From Alphaproteobacteria bacterium (GTDB lineage Bacteria; Pseudomonadota; Alphaproteobacteria; Rhizobiales; GCA-2746425), in the NCBI GenBank assembly GCA_024743215.1, contig JANSWZ010000004.1, positions 124,001-188,000 of the forward strand: a stretch of DNA of 64,000 nucleotides. Direction: 5' to 3'. The notes below the pieces were generated by a model. The model made no database searches. It saw only the letters and a list, made by a program, of their open reading frames with translations, and was not told the DNA's origin. Both the position numbers and the translations under genes were made by a program. Shown piece by piece: positions 1-9,325 of the stretch (position 1 is its first letter; each line of letters begins with the position of its first letter).

Positions 1-1452
1 CAACAGCAGAGCTGATCGGCGGCCGCCTTCTTCCTGCAGTTCTGCGATACGCTTTACCACATCATCAACAGAGCTGACCTTCTGCTGAGAGACTTCTTGA
101 ATGACATCACCAGCACGAACCTGCTTTTCTGCCGCATTCGAGTTTTCGACAACATCGACAATCAGAACACCTTCTGCATCATCAGCAAGTTCGAATTTGG
201 CGCGAGACTCATCATCGATCTCGCCAAGCATCATGCCCAGAACTTCAACTGGTTTTGACGCCTCATTCTCGTCGGCATCAGCTTGAGCCGCGATCAGCTT
301 CTCGCCTTCTTCCAATCGTCCAAGCGTGACCGCAATTTCGACTTCTTCGCCATCACGAAGCACGGTCACTGAAACCGCTTTGCCAACGGCTGTATCGGCC
401 ACGATGCGGGGCAATTCGCGCATGCTGAGCACTTCCTTGCCATCGAAGGTCAAAATGACATCACCCGGCTGGACACCGGATTTTTCGGCAGGTCCGTCTG
501 CGGTTACGCCTGCAACAAGCGCGCCGGTTGCTTCTTCCATATCCAGGCTCTCGGCGATGTCATCTGTAACCTGTTGAATGCGCACACCCAGCCAGCCGCG
601 CCGCGTCTCACCAAATTCCTGCAATTGATCGACAACACTGCGGGCCAGATTCGAGGGGACCGCAAATCCGATGCCGATGGAGCCGCCAGTTGGTGAAATG
701 ATTGCTGTATTGATACCAATCACTGCGCCATCTGCATTAAACAGCGGGCCACCGGAATTGCCCCTGTTGATGGCTGCATCCGTCTGGATAAAGCTGTCAT
801 ATGGCCCGGAGTTAATGTCGCGGTTCTGGGCGGAAATGATACCCACTGTGACAGTACCACCCAAACCAAACGGGTTTCCGATCGCCATGACCCAATCGCC
901 AACGCGCATTGATTTTGAATCACCAAAATCAACGGCAATCAGAGGCTCTTCCGGCTCAACTTTCAAAACGGCTACGTCGGTTTTCGGGTCCGTGCCAATC
1001 AATGTTGCAGTCAATGCCGATCCATCAGAGAAGTTGGCGATAATTTCATCTGCACCTTCAATCACATGATTGTTGGTAATGATGATACCGGAAGGATCAA
1101 CCACAAATCCTGAACCAAGAGACTGGACCTGACGTCCTCTTGGGCCACGTGGCTGCGGTGATTCTTCACCGTCTTCGCCGCCATCTCTTTCACCAAAAAA
1201 CTCGTCAAAAAACTCCTGAAACGGTGAGCCTTCGGGGGCTCTTGGTACAGGCACGCGGCGCTGGTCTGTGGCCTGCACACGTTGCGACGTTGAAATATTG
1301 ACCACTGCGGGCAAAAGCTTCTCTGCCAGATCTGCAACCGAATCCGGGCCATCTGCATGGGCCGAGAAGCCGCCGGCAAATGTCATGGTTACAATCAGGC
1401 TCGTGGCAACAAAGCTGCGCTTGATGGTCTGAATAGCCGCTTCATGGAACAT
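1..1452 (-). CDS. degP: Do-family periplasmic serine protease (DegP/HtrA-like), 3' end outside window
   Basis: Trypsin-like protease and chaperone that degrades misfolded periplasmic proteins. 484 codons lie in the window and the C-terminus is cut by the edge. The N-terminus has a cleavable signal peptide ending near AHA. The catalytic triad is readable: His about 129 (TNNHVI), Asp about 159 (KTDVAVL) and Ser about 233 (RGNSGGPL). A first PDZ domain follows (about 265-360, with the RRGWLGVRIQ start typical of the family) and a second begins near residue 400. An acidic, Gly-rich loop (about 80-105) precedes the protease core. The ATG at 1452 follows an AAGAGACG-like ribosome site. It lies downstream of hflKC and DUF2065 on the same strand, a common alphaproteobacterial order that groups membrane and periplasmic protein quality control. 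Confidence 0.95.
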   Translation of the reverse strand, partial: MFHEAAIQTIKRSFVATSLIVTMTFAGGFSAHADGPDSVADLAEKLLPAVVNISTSQRVQATDQRRVPVPRAPEGSPFQEFFDEFFGERDGGEDGEESPQPRGPRGRQVQSLGSGFVVDPSGIIITNNHVIEGADEIIANFSDGSALTATLIGTDPKTDVAVLKVEPEEPLIAVDFGDSKSMRVGDWVMAIGNPFGLGGTVTVGIISAQNRDINSGPYDSFIQTDAAINRGNSGGPLFNADGAVIGINTAIISPTGGSIGIGFAVPSNLARSVVDQLQEFGETRRGWLGVRIQQVTDDIAESLDMEEATGALVAGVTADGPAEKSGVQPGDVILTFDGKEVLSMRELPRIVADTAVGKAVSVTVLRDGEEVEIAVTLGRLEEGEKLIAAQADADENEASKPVEVLGMMLGEIDDESRAKFELADDAEGVLIVDVVENSNAAEKQVRAGDVIQEVSQQKVSSVDDVVKRIAELQEEGGRRSALLL

Positions 1453-1594
1453 GAATCGTCTCTTTTTCTGCTGAAGTTAAAATTGTGACCTGAGAATTGG
1501 CAAAAGGCGCGGGGAATGCAAGCCCCTAACCGGTTTTGCGAATTAAACTTCGTTCATAAAATTTGCCGGGGTCAATGATACCGGGGGCCAGACC

Positions 1595-1780
1595 CTAATG
1601 CCGCAGCAGCCAGACAATCACAAAGCCGAGGCCCATAGCGATCAGTCCACCCGTTCGCAACCTGTTTTCAGGAATGGGCAACATTTGCTGTATGGCGCGT
1701 TTCATAGCGCCAGGGGCTAGTGCATACAAAACGCCCTCGATCACAAGCACGAGACCGAGGGCGGTAAGTAGATCGTTCAT
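1595..1780 (-). CDS. DUF2065 small membrane protein
   Basis: A 61-residue protein with two predicted membrane helices (about 5-25 and 43-60) joined by a short loop with the pattern MLPIPENRLRTGGL. This matches the DUF2065 family (YjeT-like), whose function is unknown. It starts 10 bp after the hflC stop and is probably co-transcribed with hflKC, the usual position of this family in proteobacteria. That suggests a link to the HflKC complex, but nothing in the sequence states a mechanism. Length is normal for the family. Confidence 0.88.
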   Translation of the reverse strand: MNDLLTALGLVLVIEGVLYALAPGAMKRAIQQMLPIPENRLRTGGLIAMGLGFVIVWLLRH

Positions 1781-1790
1781 TCAGATGCCG

Positions 1791-2774
1791 TCAATTTGTG
1801 GTTGCCGGTTCGGCAGGAGCCGCATCATCAGAGGGTGCAGCAGCTTCATCATCAACAGCTTCTGTTTCTGCTCCTGGAACTTCACGGAACGCGCTTGGCG
1901 CTGCCGCATCGCCAGGAGAAGCGAAGAACTGGAAGAATTCGCTGTTTGGAGAAATGACAAGCTGAGTGCTCTCACTATCCAAACCACGTTCATAGGCCTG
2001 CATGGAACGATAGAAGGAGAAGAACTCCGGATCCCGGCCAAAGGCGTTGGCAAAAATCTCATTTCGCTTCGCATCGCCTTCACCACGGACACGTTGGCTG
2101 TCACGTTCAGCTTCAGCACGGATCACGATGCCATCACGGTCGGCTCTTGAACGAATGCGTCGTCCGGCTTCTTCACCACGCGCACGAATGTCTGTCGCTT
2201 CACGCTCACGTTCTGTCTGCATCCGCTGATAAACTGCCTGACTGTTGGCTTCCGGCAAGTCTGCCCGGCGGATACGAACGTCAACAACCTGTACGCCAAA
2301 GTCACTGGCTTCGCGGTTCAATGATGCTGTGATGCCTGTCATCAGGGTTTGGCGGTCATCCCGAACCAACTCTTCAAATGATGCCTCACCAAGAACCCGT
2401 CGTGTTGCGGAGTTCAAAACCGTTTCAAGCCGCTGATTGGCATTCGCTTCAGAGCCAGCTGCCTGAAAGAAGCGCAATGGATCAACAATTTTGTAACGGG
2501 CAAAAGCATCAACAACGATACGCTTCTGATCCGAAGCGATAATCTCCTGCGCGGGCGCAGAGAGACTGAGGATACGTTTGTCGATGTAAACCACATTGTC
2601 GATCAACGGCAGTTTGAAGCTTAGGCCAGGTGAGGTGATTACATTTACCGGCTCACCAAAGCGCAACACCAGCGCTTGCTGCGTAACGTTGACAATGAAG
2701 AAACTACCATAGGCCAGCAGAACCAGCACACCTATGATGACAAGGCCTGCGCCTCCGAAAAGACTCTTCTTCAT
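1791..2774 (-). CDS. hflC: HflC, SPFH/band-7 membrane protease modulator
   Basis: Subunit of the HflK-HflC complex, which surrounds the FtsH protease in the inner membrane and restrains its degradation of membrane proteins. 327 residues: one N-terminal membrane anchor (about 8-28), then the SPFH domain (about 25-190, with QQALVLRFGEP at the start), then a charged helical segment rich in RE/RA repeats (about 190-250). It ends in an acidic Ala/Pro tail (about 290-327) longer than in enterobacteria. The ATG overlaps the hflK stop by 4 bp (ATGA), so the two are translationally coupled. Confidence 0.96.
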   Translation of the reverse strand: MKKSLFGGAGLVIIGVLVLLAYGSFFIVNVTQQALVLRFGEPVNVITSPGLSFKLPLIDNVVYIDKRILSLSAPAQEIIASDQKRIVVDAFARYKIVDPLRFFQAAGSEANANQRLETVLNSATRRVLGEASFEELVRDDRQTLMTGITASLNREASDFGVQVVDVRIRRADLPEANSQAVYQRMQTEREREATDIRARGEEAGRRIRSRADRDGIVIRAEAERDSQRVRGEGDAKRNEIFANAFGRDPEFFSFYRSMQAYERGLDSESTQLVISPNSEFFQFFASPGDAAAPSAFREVPGAETEAVDDEAAAPSDDAAPAEPATTN

Positions 2775-3949
2775 TGTGTAGCCCTTTTATTCAATTCGTT
2801 CAGTGGCAGGTAAGGCACTACGCCTGAACCAGCCCCTTCTTCCATAATGACCTTGTTTGTTCCCGCAAACACTTTTTCCATGGTTTCAAGGAACATACGT
2901 TTGCGTGTCACTTCTGGTGCGATTGCATATTGTTCGTAAATACTGATGAATCGATCTGCCTGACCTTCGGCTTCGGCAATAGTCTGTTCGCGATAGGCTG
3001 CTGCGTTCTCAAAAATACGAGCTGCTTCACCACGAGCACGCGGCAGAATACCATTCAAATAGGCCTGCGCTTCGTTCTGCGAACGTTCAGCATCAGCACG
3101 AGCTGCCTGAACATCACGGAAGGCGTCAATCACCTGGCTGGGCGGATCAACCTTCAAAAGCTGAACCTGTGTAATGAGAATGCCAGATGCATAACTGTCC
3201 ATGGTTGTCTGCATGACTTCCTGAACGGCTGTTTCTGTAATCTGCCTTGCCTGTGTCAGGATTGGCTGAATATCGGAACTGCCAACCACTTCACGCATGG
3301 CGCTTTCGGCAACCGCTTTTACGGTCACGTCAGGGTCCTTGAGGTTAAACAGATAATCGGAAGCATTGTTGATAACCCAGAAGACAGCAAAATCCACATC
3401 GACGATGTTTTCATCACCCGTCAGCATCAGGCTTTCTTCCGGCACGTCGCGGATTGCAGTGGATCGCGGCCCATTGTCGCGCATGCCCACATCAACGCGA
3501 TTCACGCGCGTAACAGATGGTGTGTAGACAGTTTCGAGTGGGTAGGGCAGTCGGAAATTCAGACCCGGCTGCGTTGTGCGATTCATTTCACCAAAACGAA
3601 GCACAACACCCTGCTGTTCTGGCTCAACGCGAAATGTGAAGAAGTTGTAGAGGACGAACCCCAGAATTGCCAAAGCGGCAAAACCGATGAAAACTGGGTT
3701 GGCACCACCAAGGCCGCCACCAGAGCCGCCGCCGCCGGGCAGAACCTGTTTAAGGCGATCCTGGCTTTTGCGGATAAGATCTTCAAGATCGGGCGTGTTG
3801 TCACCGCCACCACTTCCGCCACCACTTCCGCCGCCATTTTGGCCGCCGCCCCACGGCCCCTGATTCTTGGGTCCGTCATTCTTTTTGCCGGATCCCCACG
3901 GCCCGCCACTGCCGTTCGATCCGCCACCGGTTTGGTTGCTCCAAGGCAT
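2771..3949 (-). CDS. hflK: HflK, SPFH/band-7 membrane protease modulator
   Basis: Partner of HflC in the FtsH-regulating complex. 392 residues from the ATG at 3949, chosen because AAGGA lies 8-9 bases upstream and MPWSNQ is the typical HflK start; the frame stays open further upstream without a ribosome site. Residues 1-45 are Gly/Asn-rich and disordered, a single membrane helix lies near 83-103 (VFIGFAALAILGFVLYNFF), and the SPFH domain follows (EPEQQGVVLRFGE). A charged helical region ends near residue 350. It is the first gene of the hflK-hflC-DUF2065-protease run, divergent from ccmC. Confidence 0.96.
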   Translation of the reverse strand: MPWSNQTGGGSNGSGGPWGSGKKNDGPKNQGPWGGGQNGGGSGGGSGGGDNTPDLEDLIRKSQDRLKQVLPGGGGSGGGLGGANPVFIGFAALAILGFVLYNFFTFRVEPEQQGVVLRFGEMNRTTQPGLNFRLPYPLETVYTPSVTRVNRVDVGMRDNGPRSTAIRDVPEESLMLTGDENIVDVDFAVFWVINNASDYLFNLKDPDVTVKAVAESAMREVVGSSDIQPILTQARQITETAVQEVMQTTMDSYASGILITQVQLLKVDPPSQVIDAFRDVQAARADAERSQNEAQAYLNGILPRARGEAARIFENAAAYREQTIAEAEGQADRFISIYEQYAIAPEVTRKRMFLETMEKVFAGTNKVIMEEGAGSGVVPYLPLNELNKRATQ

Positions 3950-3985
3950 AGTTGTGTCCTTACAAGGAAAAAATTGCTTGAAGGG

Positions 3986-4014
3986 GTTATAGGCATGGCG
4001 TCGCTGGCTTTCAA
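3986..4014 (-). promoter_or_regulatory. Predicted sigma-70 promoter for hflKC
   Basis: On the minus strand TTGAAA (4014-4009) and TATAAC (3991-3986) are separated by exactly 17 bases. This predicts transcription starting near 3979, about 30 bases before the hflK ATG. The match to the housekeeping consensus is good, but it is read by eye and untested. Confidence 0.5.
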
Positions 4015-4152
4015 TGCGGTGAGAGCAATGAGCGTGTTGAAAGCAAATAATTTTCACTCATTTAGTGAAGTAGTCGCCCTGGAGATCATAAACGACCCTT
4101 CTGGTAGGGAAGTTCAATTGCAAAATTTTTCTGCGCAGCTAAAAGGATGGCC

Positions 4153-4893
4153 ATGAGCTGGTTTAACGATTTAGCAAATCCAACACGTTTTCTGAACCTG
4201 TCAGCAAAGCTGCTGCCATGGCTGTGGGGTGCTGCCCTGATAGTGCTGGCCGTCGGTTTCTATATGGCGTTCTTCATTGCACCAGAGGACTACCAGCAGG
4301 GCCAGACCATTCGCATCATGTTTATCCATGTGCCATTTGCCTGGCTTGCAATGGCAACCTACGCGTTGATGGCAATTTCAAGCATTGGAACGCTGGTGTG
4401 GAAGCATCCATTGGCAGATGTATCTGCAAAGGCCGCTGCCCCGCTGGGCGCTGCCTTTGCGTTGATCTGTCTGCTGACCGGTTCGTTCTGGGGCAAGCCC
4501 ATGTGGGGCACCTGGTGGGTCTGGGATGCGCGGCTGACCTCCATGCTTGTGCTGTTTCTCATGTATCTTGGGCTGATTGCGCTCTGGAACGCGGTCGAGG
4601 ACCCAATCCGTGCGGGCAAAGCTGCGGCCGTTCTGACACTGGTTGGCTCGATCAATCTGCCCATCATCAAGTTTTCAGTGGACTGGTGGAATACGCTGCA
4701 TCAGCCTGCCAGTGTGTTTCGGTTTGACGGGCCTACCATTCATGTTTCCATGCTCACTCCGCTTCTTTTGACGGCTGCCGGAATGACCATTTTGTTCCTG
4801 GCGCTTCATATGGTCGCAATGCGTACAGAAATCTTGCGCCGACGTGTCAGAACATTGCGGCTGCTGGAAGCTTCACGGGCTGTGGAGGCCTGA
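4153..4893 (+). CDS. ccmC: CcmC, heme-handling membrane protein of cytochrome c maturation
   Basis: Delivers heme to the chaperone CcmE in System I cytochrome c biogenesis, at the periplasmic face of the inner membrane. About 246 residues with six membrane helices. The heme-binding tryptophan-rich WWD signature is clear (GTWWVWDARLTS, about 118-129), with flanking histidines (HVPFAW and the TIHVSM region). The ATG at 4153 is preferred over the in-frame ATG at 4147 because AAAAGG directly abuts 4147 but lies 6 bases from 4153. ccmD and ccmG follow at once. ccmA and ccmB, which normally precede it, are absent here. Confidence 0.95.
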   Translation: MSWFNDLANPTRFLNLSAKLLPWLWGAALIVLAVGFYMAFFIAPEDYQQGQTIRIMFIHVPFAWLAMATYALMAISSIGTLVWKHPLADVSAKAAAPLGAAFALICLLTGSFWGKPMWGTWWVWDARLTSMLVLFLMYLGLIALWNAVEDPIRAGKAAAVLTLVGSINLPIIKFSVDWWNTLHQPASVFRFDGPTIHVSMLTPLLLTAAGMTILFLALHMVAMRTEILRRRVRTLRLLEASRAVEA

Positions 4894-4895
4894 CC

Positions 4896-5099
4896 ATGCA
4901 GCATTTCGGGTTTATCCTCGCGAGTTATGTCTCCACCGGCCTCATTATAGGCGCTGTTGCTTTGTGGCTTATACTTGACCACAAAAAACAGAAGGGCGCT
5001 TTAAAAGCTTTGGAAGCGCGTGGGGTGCGACGCAGGTCACAACCCGTAAAAGACGAGCGCGCTAATCCGACCCGAGCCAGCGAACAGGTGCCAAAGTGA
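4896..5099 (+). CDS. ccmD: CcmD, heme exporter small subunit
   Basis: 67 residues: one N-terminal membrane helix (about 6-26), then a basic cytoplasmic tail (DHKKQKGALKALEARGVRRRS). This is the CcmD pattern; CcmD helps release holo-CcmE from the CcmABC complex. It starts 2 bp after the ccmC stop and its stop overlaps the ccmG GTG start by 4 bp (GTGA). Sequence conservation is low in this family, so position and architecture carry the call. Confidence 0.88.
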   Translation: MQHFGFILASYVSTGLIIGAVALWLILDHKKQKGALKALEARGVRRRSQPVKDERANPTRASEQVPK

Positions 5100-5686
5100 C
5101 CCCACGCCGTATGCTTGCATTTGTGCCGCTGCTGATCTTCGCCGGTTTGGCAGCCTTGTTCTTCATTCAATTGTCTCGGGGTGGCGGCAGTAATGTGGTG
5201 CCCTCCGCCCTGATCGGCGCAACGGTTCCGCAAGTGGAACTGGCCGCACTGGACGGGCTGAAGAACAATGGCGAGCAGGTGCCTGGCTTGTCGCCGGATC
5301 AAATGAAAGGGCAGGTCAGCATCGTCAATATCTGGGCGAGCTGGTGTGCGCCCTGCCGGGCAGAACATCCAATTCTGGTGGAATTGTCTGAAGATGAGCG
5401 GTTTCAGGTGATTGGCATCAATTATAAGGATAAGCCCTCGAACGCCCTGCGGTTCCTTGGATCACTCGGCAATCCCTATGACATAGTGGGTGTGGATGAG
5501 GATGGGCGCTCATCTATCGAATGGGGCGTATATGGCGTCCCGGAAACCTTCATCGTCGATGCAGATGGCAAGATCGCGCACAAACACGTGGGTCCTTTAT
5601 CAACCGCATCAATGGAAAGCTCCTTTATGCCGGCGCTGTCCGATGTGTTGGCGTCGCGTCCGTCGGCCATCTTGAAACCTGATTGA
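5096..5686 (+). CDS. ccmG: CcmG/DsbE periplasmic thioredoxin for cytochrome c maturation
   Basis: Membrane-anchored thiol-disulfide protein that reduces the CXXCH cysteines of apocytochrome c before heme attachment. 196 residues; an N-terminal membrane anchor (about 7-25), then a thioredoxin fold with the active site WASWCAPCRAEHP (about 80-92) and a cis-proline region at GVYGVPETFIVD. The GTG start at 5096 overlaps the ccmD stop, which supports the operon. The G-V-PETF motif is characteristic of CcmG rather than a general thioredoxin. Confidence 0.95.
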   Translation: MTPRRMLAFVPLLIFAGLAALFFIQLSRGGGSNVVPSALIGATVPQVELAALDGLKNNGEQVPGLSPDQMKGQVSIVNIWASWCAPCRAEHPILVELSEDERFQVIGINYKDKPSNALRFLGSLGNPYDIVGVDEDGRSSIEWGVYGVPETFIVDADGKIAHKHVGPLSTASMESSFMPALSDVLASRPSAILKPD

Positions 5687-5698
5687 GAGCAGTCCCGG

Positions 5699-6223
5699 AT
5701 GCCCAAAAAGCCAAAAGAACCGATAGAGATCGAATTGTCGCGCGGAATGGCCGTTCCAATCATTGCTGTGTTACTGGGTCTGGCGACCTGGCTCATCGTC
5801 ACACTCTTTGCCTTGCCAACCGTTGATCAAACGGGCGTGGACCTGCCGGGCACAGAAATTCTGACACGCTTTACGCTGGGTGGTCTTCTGGCTGTTGCCT
5901 TAATCGCTCCCGCCTATACGATGATCAGAGCAATTCTGGACAAACGCCCATTGATGACATTTGATGAAACCGGCATTCGGGCGCTAAACTGGCCCCTGAT
6001 GCGCCGCTCCATCATTTGGCAGGACGTGGACCAATTGATGGGCAAGGGAATCTGGGTCGTCATGCTGGACAAGAACAAGCGACGCCACAAAATGATTGAA
6101 AGTCTGACCGGAGCCAAGGGCCTGTGGTTGCCAACTGTGCTGGCCAAAGGCGGCACGGCTGCTGTTGCTGACGCAGTAAAGACGTTTCGGCCTGAGTTGT
6201 TTGAAGCAGGTAAGATTTCGTAG
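5699..6223 (+). CDS. Membrane protein with PH-like domain, unknown function
   Basis: 174 residues. Two membrane helices near the N-terminus (about 17-38 and 53-73) are followed by a soluble domain of about 95 residues (PLMTFDETGIRALNWPLMRRSIIWQDVDQL and beyond). That pattern resembles the small bacterial PH-like or STM3941-like membrane proteins. No catalytic motif is visible. It begins 12 bp after ccmG and may be the last gene of that transcript, but a role in cytochrome maturation is only suggested by position. Confidence 0.8.
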   Translation: MPKKPKEPIEIELSRGMAVPIIAVLLGLATWLIVTLFALPTVDQTGVDLPGTEILTRFTLGGLLAVALIAPAYTMIRAILDKRPLMTFDETGIRALNWPLMRRSIIWQDVDQLMGKGIWVVMLDKNKRRHKMIESLTGAKGLWLPTVLAKGGTAAVADAVKTFRPELFEAGKIS

Positions 6224-6257
6224 CCGTTTAATCTGGTACTTAATCTCGGCTTCAGTG

Positions 6258-7148
6258 TTAAACAGTGCGCGTTGGGCAAACCCACCAGTTTGGATGTAAT
6301 CTCTGCAACGCCTGTGCGGCGATAGCCGCGCTTTGCGAATTGTCAAAAATTCCGAAGCATGTCGCCCCGGAGCCGGACATGCGCGCCATTTGCGCACCCT
6401 CATGAACCAGTTGTGAAATCACAATTTCTATGTCGGGGCAAAGCTTGCAGGCTGGCTCAAACAGATCATTGCGTGTTCCCCTCAGCCAGGTGAGCCAGGA
6501 TTGGGCGTCACTTTGAGCCGGAAGAATGGGCAATGCGCTTTGTTCCGGGTTCTGAAGGGTCTGAAATACTTGCGGTGTAGAGACTGGCAAGCCAGGATTG
6601 ATCAATAAAACATCAAAGCTGGGAATATGCCTCTCTGTCAGCGGCATTAATATCTCACCAATTCCACTCATCCGGCTACTTCGTTGAGCAATGCATACGG
6701 CGACATCAGCACCGAGCTCTATGCCGATAGATTCAAGCACAATGTAGGGAAGGTTCAGGCCCCAAAGACGGTTCAGGGCTCGTAAAGTTGCTGCTGCATC
6801 AGCTGAGCCGCCGCCAATGCCAGCGGATACAGGCAAGGATTTGTCCAACACCAAATCAGCCCCGGCACAACTTAGGTCCATTCCATTTGTTTGGGCGTGG
6901 TTCAACAGCGCATGGGCGGCGGCCAGAACGCTGTTGTTCGCATCAGACGGCAGCGCTTTTGCGCCGGCACCCTCAATGGTGAGTGAAATTTTGCCAGCGG
7001 CAGTCGCTGAAATCCGGTCTCCGGCATCTGCAAAGACAACAAGCGAGTCCAACTCATGATAGCCGTCGGCCCGCCTGCCAGTAACATGCAATGCCAAATT
7101 GACTTTCGCGCGAGCGGTCTCCGCACAAATGGCCGTGTTGCTGTTCAT
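6258..7148 (-). CDS. ispE: IspE, 4-diphosphocytidyl-2-C-methyl-D-erythritol kinase
   Basis: Phosphorylates the 2-hydroxyl of CDP-methylerythritol, the fourth step of the non-mevalonate isoprenoid pathway. A GHMP kinase of about 296 residues. The N-terminal substrate segment ARAKVNLALHVTGRRADGYHEL is present in spaced form near residues 12-33. The ATP-binding loop reads LPVSAGIGGGSADAA (about 103-117) and a C-terminal MSGSGATCFG motif closes the site. The ATG at 7148 is chosen; a TTG at 7166 is the in-frame alternative. Its isoprenoid products would feed the polyprenyl synthase encoded at 9326-10342. Confidence 0.95.
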   Translation of the reverse strand: MNSNTAICAETARAKVNLALHVTGRRADGYHELDSLVVFADAGDRISATAAGKISLTIEGAGAKALPSDANNSVLAAAHALLNHAQTNGMDLSCAGADLVLDKSLPVSAGIGGGSADAAATLRALNRLWGLNLPYIVLESIGIELGADVAVCIAQRSSRMSGIGEILMPLTERHIPSFDVLLINPGLPVSTPQVFQTLQNPEQSALPILPAQSDAQSWLTWLRGTRNDLFEPACKLCPDIEIVISQLVHEGAQMARMSGSGATCFGIFDNSQSAAIAAQALQRLHPNWWVCPTRTV

Positions 7149-7175
7149 TACCTTTGTGCGGCTCAAGTCCCGATC

Positions 7176-9197
7176 TTACTTGCGGTCAGGGATATGCAAT
7201 TCAGTGCCAACCACAAGCGGACCGCTTTCCGGCAGACGGTCACGGTTCAATTCCAGAATATCAAGGTAGGCATCGCCATCTCCCAACAGAGTTTTGGCAA
7301 TATCCCATAGGCTTTCACCATCGGCCACAATATGTGTGCGCCTAGCCTTGCCCTCGTCACTGGCCTGGTCAATCACGGTGCCTGACTGCTTGGCAGCAAT
7401 CTGTCTCGCCGGTTCCGGCGGCAGGCCGTTTTCCAGCTTGGCTTCAATCTTCACCAGATCATCGGGGTTTTCCGGTCCCAGATCACGGGCATGTGCCCAT
7501 TGGAACTGAGCCTCCAAAGTGCGGCCCACACGCCAATAGGCATCGCCAAGATGATCATGAACCAGAGGGTCCGCAGCCATTTTCTCGGTTGCTTTTTCCA
7601 ACTGAACGACGGCTTCTCCATAACGACCCAGCTTGTAGTAAGCCCAGCCAAGACTGTCCAGAATGAAACCTTCTTCGGGCCGCTGTTCCACGGCTTTCTC
7701 AATCATTTCAAGCGCTTCGTCCAGATTGATGCCCTTGTCAACGAACGAATAGCCAAGATAGTTTAGCACCAATGGTTGATCGGGGAACAATTCGAGTGCT
7801 TTGCGAAAATCAGCCTCTGCGGCATCCCATTGGTCTGTCCGCTCATAGGTAATGGCGCGAGAATAGAACAGCGACCAGTGCCGAAGCTCAGGCTCTTCAA
7901 CCCCATCAATGATGATGTTGTAGATTGCGTTGGCTTCTTCGAAACGTTTTTCAAACCGCAGCACATTTGCCAGCGCCAGATTGGCCGGAAACGGATCCTC
8001 CGTCTCGCGCGCTATGTTGGTCAGGCGCTTAATCGCCTCATCGACTTTCTCCAGCCGAGCCAGATTTCGTGCCGCCTCAATGTTGGCAGCATCTGCAAAA
8101 ACCGATTCTTCCGGCAAACGATCGACCAGATCAACTGCAAGAGCATATTGCTCATCATCATTGTAGACGTCCACCAGAGCCATAATCGCCAGATCAGACT
8201 GCGGATTGAGAAACAATGACAACTGGAGATAAATTTTCGGGAGTTCCGAGCCGCCGTCGCGGCCAAGAGCCGAGCCCAGACCAAACAACACCTCTGCAGC
8301 ACCCTTTCGGCTGGAGCCTGCAAGCTCAATCTGCTTTCCATCATTTATGTCGGCCTCAACGCGATCCATATACGGATGGCGAGGCACTTGTTGCTTGAAG
8401 GCGCGGATTGCAGCGAGTCCCTTTTCAGGGGATCCTTTCCGTGCCTGCAGCCGTGCAAAACCTTCAACAATGCGCAGCGCCGACTGGTCATATTCATAGG
8501 CTCGGGCCACACGTGCAAAGGCCTGTTCATGATCACCAAGATGCGCCGCGATCAATCCACCATGGAAAGAGCGGAAACTCTCATACCAATCCGGACCTTC
8601 CAACTTATCAATGCGTGCAATACTCGCGGCAAGGTCTTCCTTGCCCGCTTCGGACCATGCGGCCAGCAATTGATTGGTCAACAATTCAAGGGGGGCTTGT
8701 CCGGATGCCTTATCAAATTGAGCGGCAGCCTGCCCAAAATTACCATTTTTCAGCGCTGTCACGCCAAGAACTGTCCGTGCCAGATCATTGGAGGCGTCAA
8801 ATTGCAGTATATCCCTGGCAAAAGGCAGGGCTTCGTTGACCGACCCGTTTATGAGATGCAGGAAAAATGCTTGCTGAATAAGGACTGGGTTACCCGGATC
8901 GCGACTAAGCGCCCGTTCAAAGAATTGAACCGCAGACAGCGTATCATTGTCACCGCCAGCAATCTGAGCTGCCAGAAAATTCCCTGAAAACCCGCGGGCA
9001 AAACGCAATGGCTCGGTGTCTTCATCTGCAAAAGACGGTGCTTGAAAAGCTGCACTGAAACCACCGACGAGTAAGGCTGCGGCCAGAACTTTGATGTGTT
9101 TCAGAGTGCGCTCAGACAAGGCATGCCTGGACTTTGAGAATTTCACGGGAGTGGTTTGCTTCGCCATTTGGTCCATCTTTGTTTCAACCTGAGCCAC
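7176..9197 (-). CDS. Secreted TPR-repeat protein with C-terminal LysM-like domain
   Basis: 673 residues. A basic N-terminus with a hydrophobic stretch (about 36-53) ending in PSFADE looks like a signal peptide. Most of the protein is tetratricopeptide-type helical repeats (about 70-590), clearest near LGYSFVDKGINLDEALEMIEKA and the repeat after it. The last 50 residues match a LysM carbohydrate-binding unit (GESLWDIAKTLLGDGDAYLDI and LVVGTELHIPDR). The combination suggests a periplasmic or outer-membrane scaffold that touches peptidoglycan. It ends 27 bp before the ispE ATG on the same strand. An alternative start is the ATG at residue 8 (MDQMAKQ). Partner unknown. Confidence 0.85.
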   Translation of the reverse strand: MAQVETKMDQMAKQTTPVKFSKSRHALSERTLKHIKVLAAALLVGGFSAAFQAPSFADEDTEPLRFARGFSGNFLAAQIAGGDNDTLSAVQFFERALSRDPGNPVLIQQAFFLHLINGSVNEALPFARDILQFDASNDLARTVLGVTALKNGNFGQAAAQFDKASGQAPLELLTNQLLAAWSEAGKEDLAASIARIDKLEGPDWYESFRSFHGGLIAAHLGDHEQAFARVARAYEYDQSALRIVEGFARLQARKGSPEKGLAAIRAFKQQVPRHPYMDRVEADINDGKQIELAGSSRKGAAEVLFGLGSALGRDGGSELPKIYLQLSLFLNPQSDLAIMALVDVYNDDEQYALAVDLVDRLPEESVFADAANIEAARNLARLEKVDEAIKRLTNIARETEDPFPANLALANVLRFEKRFEEANAIYNIIIDGVEEPELRHWSLFYSRAITYERTDQWDAAEADFRKALELFPDQPLVLNYLGYSFVDKGINLDEALEMIEKAVEQRPEEGFILDSLGWAYYKLGRYGEAVVQLEKATEKMAADPLVHDHLGDAYWRVGRTLEAQFQWAHARDLGPENPDDLVKIEAKLENGLPPEPARQIAAKQSGTVIDQASDEGKARRTHIVADGESLWDIAKTLLGDGDAYLDILELNRDRLPESGPLVVGTELHIPDRK

Positions 9198-9325
9198 GGT
9201 TTATGGATATGCTGTTGCACATCTTACCCCAACCATCAGATCGTTGCATCTCGCGGTTGGTCTGTTTGTAGTCTGTCTGATGACGTTTAATTCCGACAAT
9301 TTCGCGGCGAATCCCGATCCGGGTT

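Noticed and set aside
2930-4156. 408-codon plus-strand frame opposite hflK
   Set aside because: It is the antisense of hflK and has no family-like features or ribosome site; hflK has clear motifs.
8376-8987. 203-codon plus-strand frame opposite the TPR protein
   Set aside because: Shadow of the real TPR gene, whose repeats and LysM domain are recognisable.
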